A stretch of DNA of 64,000 bases from Macrotrachela quadricornifera (lineage: Eukaryota > Rotifera > Eurotatoria > Philodinida > Philodinidae): the NCBI GenBank assembly GCA_022393335.1, contig JAJEKB010020163.1:91371-155370 (forward strand). Direction: 5' to 3'. The translations under genes and the position numbers were made by a program. Each line of letters starts with the position of its first letter. Position 1 is the stretch's first letter. Below the pieces are notes generated by a model. The model had not been told where the DNA came from, searched no databases, and saw only the letters and a list, made by a program, of their open reading frames with translations. Below are positions 11,213-21,093 of the stretch, one piece after another.

Positions 11213-11745
11213 ATTTATCGTATCAAATAAATGACAAACATTTGAAGTGTCTTAAAAAACTATATGAGATAATATAACTTTTCTTGTTTTTGAAACAATC
11301 TTGAGGGAAGGGTGAGGGCGAGTGTCGAATATAAATTAATCTGCTAGTCCCAATTCTTACTTTTCGGGAATCAATCTTCAACCAGAATTTGAGAATCAAA
11401 ATAATGATTGACTATGTTTCAGAAAATCAAAACTAAGTAGTGCAAATAATTAAATTCGCTGGCCAGTTTGGTGTTTATTTAAAACCAGAAAATACTCATC
11501 AAAGTACTGCATTACAATCAAAAGCATGAAGAAAAATTCAAAACAAATAAACACATCAAGAGCCAAATGATGTTCGGATAGATAGAAAGGAATTCACGAA
11601 CTAAGATGGTATTGTTGCCTCTATAATAACGCACAGTACGTTCACAGTAGGATATTTCCATGAGATCTCAACCACTTTATTCGTAATTTTGTTGAAAATC
11701 ATTCTAAATAAAAATCTGTCGAATTCAAAGCAAAAGGCATTATGT
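11213..11745. other. Intergenic sequence
   Basis: No ORF or repeat was recognised. It ends at the FG-GAP fragment. Confidence 0.35.
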
Positions 11746-11913
11746 CTTCTGAACAGAGGCAATGGTACATTTGCTGCTTAGACAATTTATTCAGTTGGCT
11801 CTAATCCATATTTTGTGACAGCAGCTGATATGAATGGAAATAATAAACTCGACATTGTTGTGGCAAACGCCGGTTCAAACAACGTTGGAGTTTTATTCGC
11901 TGATTGCAACTAA
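11746..11913 (+). pseudogene. FG-GAP/VCBS repeat fragment
   Basis: The frame reads LLNRGNGTFAA, a TAG stop, then TIYSVGSNPYFVTAADMNGN followed by KLDIVVANAGSNNVGVLF and a final TAA. The D-x-N-G-x-x-K-L-D-I-V-V-A-N block is the calcium-binding unit of FG-GAP/VCBS propellers, large families in bdelloids. Only one and a half repeats survive, with an internal stop. It has no start codon, so it is a relic. Confidence 0.7.
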
Positions 11914-12067
11914 TACACAGAATATAGTGTAATTATGCAGTATACAACTTTATTTGATCTAAATGTTCAAATAGAAAAGAGCGGTTTGAAAAGTAAACAG
12001 TAATTTTAGTGCATATATCCAATGTAACAATCAGAAAAGGTTCAATCTTTATGTAATACAATTATTT

Positions 12068-13727
12068 TTAATTTATTTTTACATAACAGTTTGTAAGTAT
12101 CATTTTATTTGTACGTGTAACATTAAGTGCAATCCCATCTTCATACGTCCATCCTGCAGGTGTTTGATGTCGATCAGATAATGTTCGAATACGACAAAAT
12201 CCGATCCCATTACATTTTAATTGATAATCGTAGGCAACAGCACCATTGTCTTCGTTGGCTGTTGTACGACAGACGGTTTCATTAACTTCATTTCTATAAA
12301 AATTTGGCATAAAGAAGTTTTTTTCATCTATACAATTGCCTAGACCAAGTAACATCCAGTTCGATGCTCTTTCTGTTATTGATTGTTTGATTTTGGCAGT
12401 AGAGACGAACAAATCTAATGCAGCTGAAGTGGTAGCAACATTTCGTGTTGAATGACAACTATTAGATGAATTATTATTCCAAAATAGACCAAACAAACCA
12501 TCCGCTTCACATCGATTTGTAGTCCAAAGTGAAATTGCATTCTGTTGTAAAAATGAAGTATATTTTTGTATATGAAATATATCTGTAAGATATGGTAATA
12601 GATAACTTAAATGACGAGCAAATATACCCTTGAATAATTTCTGATCATTATCACAATTAGGTTCACATGGTTCTTTTAATATTCCATTTGGATAAGTTAA
12701 TTGTTGTATGGTTGCATCTGCTATTTCTTGTGCAATATTGATCAATGTTGAATTATGTGTAGCATTATATAATAGTGCTAAACCTGATAAGATCACACCT
12801 TGATTATATGTCCATGTAGTTGAATTATTGTTTACACATGTATTACCATTTAAAGACTCAATATCTCTTCTAGGAAATTGTTCCGATGACCTACATGTGA
12901 AGAACATAATAGTTATAAACTCAAATATCCTCTTTCCGTTTTATCACAAGATTCTAAAACATTGATCGCCTATTTAAAAGATTCTACTTTTCAAAAATTT
13001 TTTAAAATGATATATATGCACATCAAAAATTGGTATTCATTTAGAAATTTACTTCAAAAGTAAAACTGAACAAGATTCTATACCTTAACCCATCATTAAT
13101 CAAATAATTACTATTAATCATTCCACTATTTTCAAACCATTGCCATTCTTTTAAAGCCCAATCAAGATAATATGTCGATGATTTATCGAGTAGTTTAGCA
13201 TAGGGATGCAAACGCATACTACTTAATAAAAATAGTTCATTTGTTATAGCATTTTTATATGAATTAAATGGACACCAATAGCATCCACCCTGGCACTGAA
13301 ATGTATTCCACGCTCTTTTTGAAATAGTATCATGAATAAGTGCAGCACGATGTAAATATTTTATATTTGGATCAACGTTATATACTTGCATCCAAGCTAA
13401 TAACCACCATTGATGATCATCATGACAATTTCCTCCCGAAAACACGTCAGTCTTTAGAAATGTCTCATGAAAAACATATCGTTGAGGTGAATCAAGAAGA
13501 GATATAAAATTAGCCAATGATTCTAATGTATTACCAGATTGCCATGCTGACTCATTTTTCCAAAATCCAGTTAAATTATGGTAATAGCAAGCAACTAATC
13601 TTGTAGCTGTTACTTCAGCCCAATTAAGAGCGTCATTTGTTGAATAATTACTATCAATTATCATCATAATAGTAAATGGTAATGATAAAAAAATAAATAT
13701 GGTACTAAAAAATAGCAACCGTAACAT
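12068..13727 (-). CDS. Secreted glycoside hydrolase family 76 (alpha-1,6-mannanase type), two exons
   Basis: The model joins exon 1 (13727-13084) and exon 2 (12890-12068), giving 488 residues. A hydrophobic N-terminus (residues 1 to about 24, LRLLFFSTIFIFLSLPF) is a signal peptide or anchor. Asp103-Asp104 in CHDDHQWWLLAW matches the catalytic Asp pair of GH76. Other family blocks are GGCYWCPFNSYKNAITNELF, WTYNQGVILSGL, FKGIFARHLSYLLPYL and a C-terminal GWTYEDGIAL. Many N-x-S/T sequons (NNSS, NATHNST) fit secretion. Family members cleave alpha-1,6-mannan backbones such as fungal cell-wall mannan. Splice sites: donor GTATAG at 13083, acceptor ACATGTAG ending at 12891, phase 2, restoring an Arg codon. 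GH76 is mainly fungal and bacterial, so horizontal acquisition followed by intron gain is likely. The enzyme may act in feeding. Confidence 0.88.
12891..13083 (-). other. Intron of the GH76 gene
   Basis: 193 nt, GT-AG on the minus strand, phase 2. Without splicing the upstream ORF runs into a stop after a short non-homologous tail. Confidence 0.7.
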
Positions 13728-14455
13728 CGATGAGTTCTGAAATAAATAACATCATTACAAGCATGAAATTTTGTACAAATAAAAACTGATATTCTCGTTG
13801 CCTAGATTATTCGATAAAATAAAGATTGTCTTTATGTGTTAACGAAGAGAAATAAGATTTTGATTGATATTACATACTATTTAAAACATTAAAATACTGA
13901 TTATTACTTTCGGATCCACTTTATCGCACATCACTTTGTAGACTTGTTCCAATCATTCATTGCTGACACTCAAAAAATAGAGAGACCGTAAAAGATGAGT
14001 TTTTGTGATTATGAAATTTCAAATAGTCAAAAGGAATTTGATTTCCTTGCGACTGCTAAAAGAATACAAAATGTATGTATGTGTCACAGAAGAAAATGAT
14101 GTTTTATCGTCGTCGACAGCGAAGAAAGAAAAATGATTCTTAAGCAAAGGTGAGATAAATCTTGAAAGGAATATATCGTTATCACAATATTATACCTTCT
14201 ATCGCTTGCATTTTCTTGACTTTACACGTCGTCTTTCTTCTCTCTTCTTTAGTTGATAGTAACTTTCTTTTTGTGACTGCCTTACATGTTTGCAAACATG
14301 AAAACTAACCGGAAAACTTTTTGATTTTTGAGCATAGTTTTGAGTTTTCGAAGGATCGAGAAACATTTGTGGAAAAATCGATCCATTTAAATTCTAACAT
14401 GTGTTTGCAATTTTTCAACCAGTATTTCATAGTCTCATTCGTAATAACCATCTTT
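13728..14455. other. Intergenic sequence upstream of the GH76 gene
   Basis: No gene recognised. It should contain the GH76 promoter; no clear TATA element could be assigned. Confidence 0.35.
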
Positions 14456-14829
14456 TCAGTCAAAACAAATAGCATCAATCTGCGTATACTCGATATTTGA
14501 CGGCCAAAATTCTATATGGTAGTCACTTTTCATAAAGCGAATTTTTAGTTCGAGATTTATTTTCCACGTTATTAATTCTTTGCGTATATCATCTTGACGC
14601 CAGCCACCATAATCTTTAATTGTCAGTCATACATAATTTAATAGAAATTGTAAGATTGTCAAATAATTCTTTCTCCAACTGATCTTTCCGTATTCTTTGG
14701 ATAATTGCAATAGTTTGATGGTTTCTGTGATCACTTTTATTTGTTCTCTCATGTGTTCAATAGTAATTATAGCTTAGTGTTTGTCGATGTTTGCTTGATA
14801 AATACTGGCTAATAAAGCATCATCGACAT
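14456..14829 (-). pseudogene. Decayed coding segment, possible C-terminal part of the GTPase-like gene
   Basis: One minus-strand frame reads from the edge of the GC-rich element to a TGA at 14456-14458, with two internal stops. Between them are clearly protein-like stretches, such as IEHMREQIKVITETIKLLQL, KEYGKISWRKNYLTILQFLL and DYGGWRQDDIRKELITWKIN. The Glu/Lys/Leu pattern suggests a helical or coiled-coil segment. It lies on the same strand as, and downstream of, the GTPase-like fragment at 15987-16939, with the mobile element between them. It may be the 3' part of that gene, but this link is inferred from position only. Confidence 0.4.
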
Positions 14830-15919
14830 CCCAGGTCAAACAATCCGGCAAGGAACCTGCCGGTTCCGCGGTACTACGGAGTTTTCACGGAAGCAGTATT
14901 CCGGTCGCATTTTCTTGGATTTTTCCGCTTTCTTTCCGCCAATATCCTACCGTAAACGCGGGGGAATTTACTGGTAAAATTTTCGAAACTTTCCTTTCCA
15001 AATCCTGATCCAGGATCCGCAAAGGAAACTTCCGGATCCCACCTGACTTTATGCGGATTTCTCGTTCAGGTTCCGAAATCCTTCCTGCCACCGTTTCCCA
15101 TATAATTCCGTTCCATTTCGATCCAAAACTCGACCCCAAGACGAAGAATCCGAGAAAGAAACGGCAGGAAAATTTCGCTCAATTTCCAATATGATCCGAC
15201 AATCGGATTTAATATGCGTAGGTGGATTAGATAGACGTCCGCCGATACGATGTGCGTAGGCGGGTACATGCATATATATAGGGGTGTCATTTCAGTTAAA
15301 CAGTCATTTGGTAGTTAAACACTTCACAAGTAAGTTGACCAAAGAAGACTTGCAAAGGTAAGCTGAAATCTAATCTTGAGTTTGAGAATTCAGGTTTTGA
15401 TCATCATACACATCATTAATACTCAACTAATTAGTAATTGACTAATTATTGGTTGACTAATTAGTACTGATCTTATGAGTACTCATCGAATTACTATTCA
15501 ACTAATTAGTACTCATCTTATTAGTACTCAACTAATTAGTACTCAACTAATTAGTACTCATCGTATTAGTACTCAAATGGGAGGGAAATACGCGGGAACC
15601 GGTGAGAACTCGCTGGGAAGTGACTCGATTCCTTCCGGTTCCTTTTGGATCCGGAGGCGGGATTTTTCGACCTCCGATATTCCGCGGTGGATCCAGCAAG
15701 GATCCGGCGATTTTCCGTGTTAATCCTGTGAACGTATTTCGCCGGCCATATCGGGAAACGATCCGGTGATTTCCGTGCAGGAATACTGCTTCCTTTTCCA
15801 TAGTTTTTTCCCGTGGGTTCGTGAAGAAAGTGCACGGGAAACCGCTGGAATGTGCTGGAAAAGTGTGTTGTTCCTTCAGGTTCCGGAACGGATCCGGAAG
15901 CCGGAAAGTTCGACCTGGG
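14830..15919. mobile_element. GC-rich terminal-inverted-repeat element with CCCAGGTC ends
   Basis: It begins CCCAGGTCAAACAATCCGG at 14830 and ends with the reverse complement, ...CCGGAAAGTTCGACCTGGG, at 15919, so the termini agree over about 19 bp with a few mismatches. The interior is strikingly GC-rich relative to its surroundings, with many TCCGGA/CCGG-type motifs. It contains a TATATATA box near 15275 and a tandem array. The overlapping ORFs inside are GC-bias artefacts on both strands with no recognised domain. A second element with the same ends lies at 49915-51754. Confidence 0.6.
15405..15580. repeat. Tandem repeat, unit about 15 bp (ACTCAACTAATTAGT)
   Basis: About ten imperfect copies of ACTCAACTAATTAGT and its variants (ACTCATCTTATTAGT) lie in the middle of the GC-rich element. 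The three-base-divisible period keeps an ORF open at 15475-15723, which is not considered a gene. Confidence 0.75.
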
Positions 15920-15986
15920 ATAATACTTTACTTCACGTTTAGTAACCTATTTTGCTCTGACATGATAATGATCTTTATACGAATGA

Positions 15987-16939
15987 TCATATATTCGATG
16001 CGTTAGACCAGTTGAATCCATAGCAGCACTGCCTTTCATGTGTACATAATAAATTATATTCGTGCGTACTTTCTAATGACACTTTTTCAACGGTTTCACT
16101 TTTATTAAAATCCAAAAGTTGCAGTTTATGAACGTTATATATTACTTGGTCTAAAAATTCAGCCCATACACCTGTTGAATTCATTATTGTGGTCCGGCTT
16201 AAATAATAAAATGGTTTTATACATATCCATAATCGTTTTTGTTGTTGGCTCGAATGATAGTTCGAAACTGTCAACAATGTTAGCTTCAATTACGAATCCT
16301 TGATTGAGCTGACTTTTAGCAGTTTTTTTTTTACACTTTTTCTAATTGACGTAGAGGATTTTCAATGAACTAGTAATGATTGACATCTGTTCGAATGTAT
16401 TCAGATAATGCATTAATCTGAAAATTTAAATTAAATATATCATCGACATGAGTAAACACAAGAACAATGTTATTTTGAACTGTACGTGACATAATTACAA
16501 AGATCTGTTGCAAGACTTATTTTAATATTACATTCATTCTAGCCTCTCGACCATTGATGACTAATACAATACAATGAATATAACTCGATTTTCTTATGAC
16601 AGCAAATAATATTTTTAGTGCAATTTGTATCAAAGTTATATTCACAGTAGTTGTGCTACTTATAGTTTTTTCATCAGTTACCATTTTCAGTGTGATATTA
16701 TTGTATACATGTAGATTGTACACTGTTTTCTGATTGTTCTTTAAATCAACAATATCATTAATATTCAACAAAAAATTGAGCAATTCTGTTTTACCACTGC
16801 CGATTAGGTCAATCAAAACGATGTTGTACGGTACATGCTTATTAAATGAAAGTTCACTCATGAACTGGTCAACTATTTCAAACCGCCATTGTTGGAGATT
16901 TACTCTTTGAGAATAAATTAAGTTTCGAAAATACTGCAT
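15987..16939 (-). pseudogene. Decayed P-loop GTPase-like gene (AIG1/GIMAP-like)
   Basis: The ORF from 16939 contains a P-loop (LIGSGKTELLNFLL), although the first Gly of the Walker A motif is Asp. It also has CIVLVINGREAR. After a frameshift near 16517 the reading continues as VIMSRTVQNNIVLVFTHVDD, where FTHVDD resembles the G4 motif of AIG1-type GTPases, and then FIENPLRQLEKV after a stop. A further 100-codon ORF (16289-15987) on the same strand has no recognised domain and may be the following exon. Switch motifs (DTPG) are not visible. The frameshift, stops and altered P-loop mean it is probably inactive. Identification as GTPase-like is moderate; AIG1 membership is inferred. Confidence 0.5.
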
Positions 16940-17136
16940 AGAACATTTTTTTAACCATTAAAAGCTTATGAATTTGTACTAAGGTCAAAACCGATAGTTC
17001 AAAGACATTATGCACATTAATCATTAAAGTAAAAGATAATAAATAGTTAGCTATTTTTTTGTCTTATCTTTTCGCATTTTTGCATATGATAACGTTAATC
17101 AATTTTCATTGCATCTCATGAGGGAATCTCGTGAAG

Positions 17137-17522
17137 TGATAAATTGCTTTTAACTTCGAATTGCGCTCATTATTCAAGTCCTATTGAGACTAGCAAAAAA
17201 TCTAGAACGATTCGTGCCTATAGGTCTTTCTTGTCCCGTGATAGTTAGAAGCTACCAAAAGTTTCAGCGAAAATGAGTGTTTCATTCTCGAGATAATGGC
17301 CTTCTGAAAAAAAACACATATTTTGCAGAAAAATCGAACAAGGTTAATTTTTTCGAAAACCTAAATCTCGGGTGAGAAACACTTCTTTTCGCTGAAACTT
17401 CTGGTGCTTTCTAACTATGATGGAGCGGGAAAGACCTATTGACATGAATCATTCTAGAGTTTTCCTAGTCTCAACAGGACTTAGATAATGAGTACAATCC
17501 GAAATCAAAAGTAACTTATCAG
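17137..17522. mobile_element. Foldback (inverted-repeat) element
   Basis: The left arm (17137 to about 17300) matches the reverse complement of the right arm (about 17366-17522) along its whole length, including the shared segment AGAAGTTTCAGCGAAAA-like. Identity is roughly 80 percent by eye. There is a short non-repeated centre and no coding capacity. Confidence 0.7.
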
Positions 17523-18326
17523 TCTAGTCTTAAATCTGTTCACTAACCATTAATTCGTAGTTGAATAATCATTTCTTCATATTTTGATTACTTTTAAATA
17601 GGTGCGATATTGTTTTGATAACATCAATTTATTGATTTTTTAATAATTTCTTTTTTTTATACATGCTAGAACGATCGTTCTTTAACATAGTTCATATTTT
17701 TAAACTATTTTGTGGTGTAATATTATCGGATGCTTCATTTTTATATTCCTTCTACGATAAATAATTTCTTGCTATCGCATCTGCAAATTTATTTTGTGCC
17801 TACTAAGGACCTCTAGTATCCTCACAATATAGATCTTCGTCTATACAGAAATATGTTAATCATTGTCAAATTTTCTATCATACAGCAAACTGTCTAGGTT
17901 GTTTAGTGCTCAGTACAAATTTATAAATTCCTTTTCGTTGTGTCCAATCGCAGACTAATCATTAGTGATCATGACAACAACATAAAAACATTATTAGCTT
18001 TTTTGTTCGTTCTTGTTCTTGTTGTCTTTCTCACATCAAGTATGGTTGCAGCTCTATCACTCTTTGCGTATATTAATATTTGATTACAGGCACTTTTATT
18101 TTATCTTTTTATTCTTTCCTGCATCCAGCGTGTGCGTTTCATCTATGATTCATCTGATTGACATAGTATGAGATAAATAATAAAAATGATATATGTAGTC
18201 TTTGCAAAAAGAATCCTGTGTTTCGAACGATAAATAGGTAAGTTAATGGAAATGCAGCATAAAACTGTAATTTTTTTTCTATGAGTATATGAATTGTGTT
18301 GTTGTTTTGTTGAATTTCTTTTGAAG
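17523..18326. other. Intergenic region upstream of the methyltransferase
   Basis: AT-rich, no recognised gene. It should hold the promoter of the methyltransferase gene. Confidence 0.35.
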
Positions 18327-19124
18327 ATGTCTACTGACGAATTTGCTGAGATAAAAGTTTCATTCTATATAGAGGAACCACCAATCACTAGTGATATTGA
18401 AACTTTCTTCGCCAACTATGCTTCCATACCAGCTTCAGCACTGCGTGATCATTTAATCACCATACGTGAGCATGCTTGGCAAAGTTGCAATTATCCGTGT
18501 CTTGGCCGTTGGCAATTTCTTCAGTTTGCAATCAAACAAAGTCCCATTTATGCAGAGATTGTTGAAAAATGCAAACATGAAGGTGGTACAGTAATTGATT
18601 TTGGATGTTGTCTTGGTCAAGATGTACGTCAACTTATTTATGATGGAGTACCAATCAGTCAAATTCATGGCTACGATTTAGATCCATTTTTCATCGAAGA
18701 AGGTTATGAGTTATTTCGGGATGGTGAAGTGATGAAGGAAAAGAAAATATTTGCGGCAGGTGACATTTTTGACAATCAATTTCTGGACGAAATAGAGCCT
18801 GCTGATTATGTTTACGTTGGCTCATTTATTCATCTTTTTGATAATGAGACTCAACGAGATGTATGTCGACGACTCACTAAACTAGCAAAACGAGCTATCG
18901 CTGGTCGGCAATCGGGTGCATTGGTAGCAGGAGACCATGCAAAGTTAACGAGTCTTACAGGCGGTAAAGCGATGCAACACTCTCCAGAGAGTTTTACGCG
19001 TATGTGGGATGATGTTACAAATGGTGAATGGCAAGTGGAAAGTGCTACTTTAGAGACGGTGGAAGATGTAAAAGGTTCGGCTACAAGACTTATTTTTGTA
19101 GTAAGAAAACGAGAAAGACAATGA
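18327..19124 (+). CDS. Class-I SAM-dependent methyltransferase, fungal-type
   Basis: The ORF is intact and intronless; starting at ATG 18327 it gives 265 residues. A start 11 codons upstream adds a Cys-rich stretch and seems less likely. Motif I of the Rossmann fold is VIDFGCCLGQD (about residues 89-99) and the following acidic motif is GYDLDP (115-120), which would bind SAM. The block AWQSCNYPCLGRWQFL before motif I is typical of a family common in ascomycete secondary-metabolite clusters. The C-terminal strand pair (ATRLIFVVRK) completes the fold. There is no signal peptide, so it should be cytosolic. The substrate is unknown. The absence of introns and the fungal-like signature suggest horizontal acquisition, but that needs a phylogeny. 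Confidence 0.8.
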   Translation: MSTDEFAEIKVSFYIEEPPITSDIETFFANYASIPASALRDHLITIREHAWQSCNYPCLGRWQFLQFAIKQSPIYAEIVEKCKHEGGTVIDFGCCLGQDVRQLIYDGVPISQIHGYDLDPFFIEEGYELFRDGEVMKEKKIFAAGDIFDNQFLDEIEPADYVYVGSFIHLFDNETQRDVCRRLTKLAKRAIAGRQSGALVAGDHAKLTSLTGGKAMQHSPESFTRMWDDVTNGEWQVESATLETVEDVKGSATRLIFVVRKRERQ

Positions 19125-20362
19125 TCATTTTTGTAGAATTGTATGTTATTCGGTAGATCAATTTTCGAATGATGGATGTGTGATCAAAAATAAATGAATA
19201 TTTCTAGTATTATTCGATTTCTCTTACAACAAGCTAGATCTATATTATTTGGTGTGGAATTCAGTAAAAAAAGTGATAAACAGTTTCATAGAAGAAAATT
19301 CGACAGAGTTCAAAAAGCGAGACTTTATTTATTTCAATCAGAATCTGGAGTTTGAAGAAGTTTTTGCTAGTCTTTATTATTGGTCAAAATGAAGAATTTC
19401 TTATTCAAATAATAACATTCTTGAAAATTACATACATTTACTGTTAAAGCTTCTTAGGCATCAACGTATAATGAGAATGTTTCATTATTTCATTTTAGAC
19501 AGTAACTTACTTTGCAAGACTAATATTTCATTTGTAAAGATAGAACAAGTACAAATTGATGACGAGATACGAACTATATCAAATTAAAAGAATTTCATTT
19601 CATTTTCTTTTGATTCAATTGTCAACAATAATATATTACATTCTTTTCCATCAAATGAATTACACAAATTCTTATTAACTCCAGTCTGTTATTAGATCCG
19701 TATGAAATATTAGTTGGAAAATTCATTCTATCATATACTTGGAGAATTCACTGTGAGAAAAAAAGATATATATTGTGGCATAATCTATGTACATGCTATA
19801 ATAGCTGTCTGATTCCATTGGTTATGGTGTAGGTAATAGTTACTTTTTGCACTTTTTTAAAATTCTTTTTCGAATTGTTGATCATTATGAGGTGTTTGTT
19901 TTCTGTGTAATACGCTCGTACATTACGTACAGCTATTTGCAAAAAAGAAAGCTTGGAAACATTGTTCCATATATATCATCTTCTACACGAGTGCTCTTTG
20001 AATTGTTTTTGTATATAGCTAGATAGCTCACGACAAGTACTATGCAATAGTATAGATTCATATTTTATTTATTTACTTCTACAAGCGATATTATACCAAT
20101 ATTTCGTTACCTCAATCTTTTTTTTGAATTTCTACTCTAAATAGTATGTTAGTATATTCGCAAAAGATTTCACACATTTTGTGATACAATATTTCCTCAA
20201 ATAAGTGTCCCTTCAAATGCTTCGCGTAGGAATTGATAACCTGCAGCGAGTAACATCATATTCTTACCAATAGATTGTTGACAACTACTACTCTTGTAAT
20301 TGGGTATCATTGTCCTATTGTAAACGCCAATTTAGACCAAACTGGTCTAAAAACGAAAGAAT
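19125..20362. other. Intergenic sequence with one possible coding fragment
   Basis: Mostly AT-rich without ORFs. On the minus strand at about 20205-20295 a short stretch reads SCQQSIGKNMMLLAAGYQFL and then REAFEGTLI and a stop. It looks coding, but it is too short to identify and is not called as a gene. Confidence 0.35.
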
Positions 20363-21093
20363 CAGGGACGTAGTCAGGGGGGGATTGGTGGGATTGATCC
20401 CCCCTGAGTTTTTGTTGTTTTGTTATTAAGTCTGATAACTTCAAGCTTTGAACGCATTTGTTCTTCTTATTGCCAATATCAGAGCAACCAAGTACAATCA
20501 ATGACACCATGAAAATGATTCAATCATTGAAAATGTTCTATCCAAATATCTACATTCTGCTTAAACTGTATGTGCTGGTTTCGGTGTCGGTGGTCAGCGC
20601 TGAAAGATCGTTCTTAGCTTTGAAATTAATCAAAAGTTACTTAAGAAATCGAACAGGTAATGAACGACTTAGTAGCTTGGCCATAATCAGTATTCATAAG
20701 GAAATCGCTCAACATTTAGGCATCGAAATGATTTTAGATGAATTCGCCAAGAAAAAATGTCGAATAACATTTACTGACAGTTGCAACTAGCAATTCTCTC
20801 ATTTTTGTCAAATAGTTATGTTCTTAGATTCACAATTTCGATGTTGGATCCGATCGGATCCGATGTTTTTAGTCGGATTTCGATAGAAATTGATATCAGA
20901 TCCGACTCTTACATTAGTCGACCTGAGATTTTTTCATCAGTTTTTTATTGTACAATAAAAAAACTGTCTATGAATGAAAAATTTAAGTTCGTTTCATTTT
21001 TTACCATACGGAAAGGAAGATAGTCGAAAACATCTTTCTTGGGTAAAAAAAAACTTGATCCCCCTCCTGCAAAAAATCGTGGCTACGTGCCTG
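20363..21093 (+). mobile_element. hAT-type element, internally deleted
   Basis: The left terminus is CAGGGACGTAGTCA, and the right terminus in reverse complement is CAGGCACGTAGCCA, matching the CAGGG-type ends of hAT transposons. G-rich and C-rich subterminal tracts (GGGGGGATTGG, GATCCCCCTCC) accompany both ends. It contains the C-terminus of a hAT transposase. No 8-bp target duplication was seen. Confidence 0.65.
20458..20790 (+). pseudogene. hAT transposase C-terminal (dimerisation) fragment
   Basis: The 110-codon ORF contains MIQSLKMFYPNIYILLKLYV followed by VSVVSAERSFLALKLIKSYL and then RNRTGNERLSSLAIISIHKE. This is the hAT C-terminal dimerisation block, whose signature is the ERSFSALK-like motif. 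The catalytic domain upstream is missing, so it is a remnant although the frame is open. Confidence 0.85.

Noticed and set aside
14885..15835. Cluster of ORFs of 74-89 codons on both strands
   Set aside because: They overlap each other in several frames within a GC-rich repeat element. Long open frames there follow from base composition, and none has a domain.
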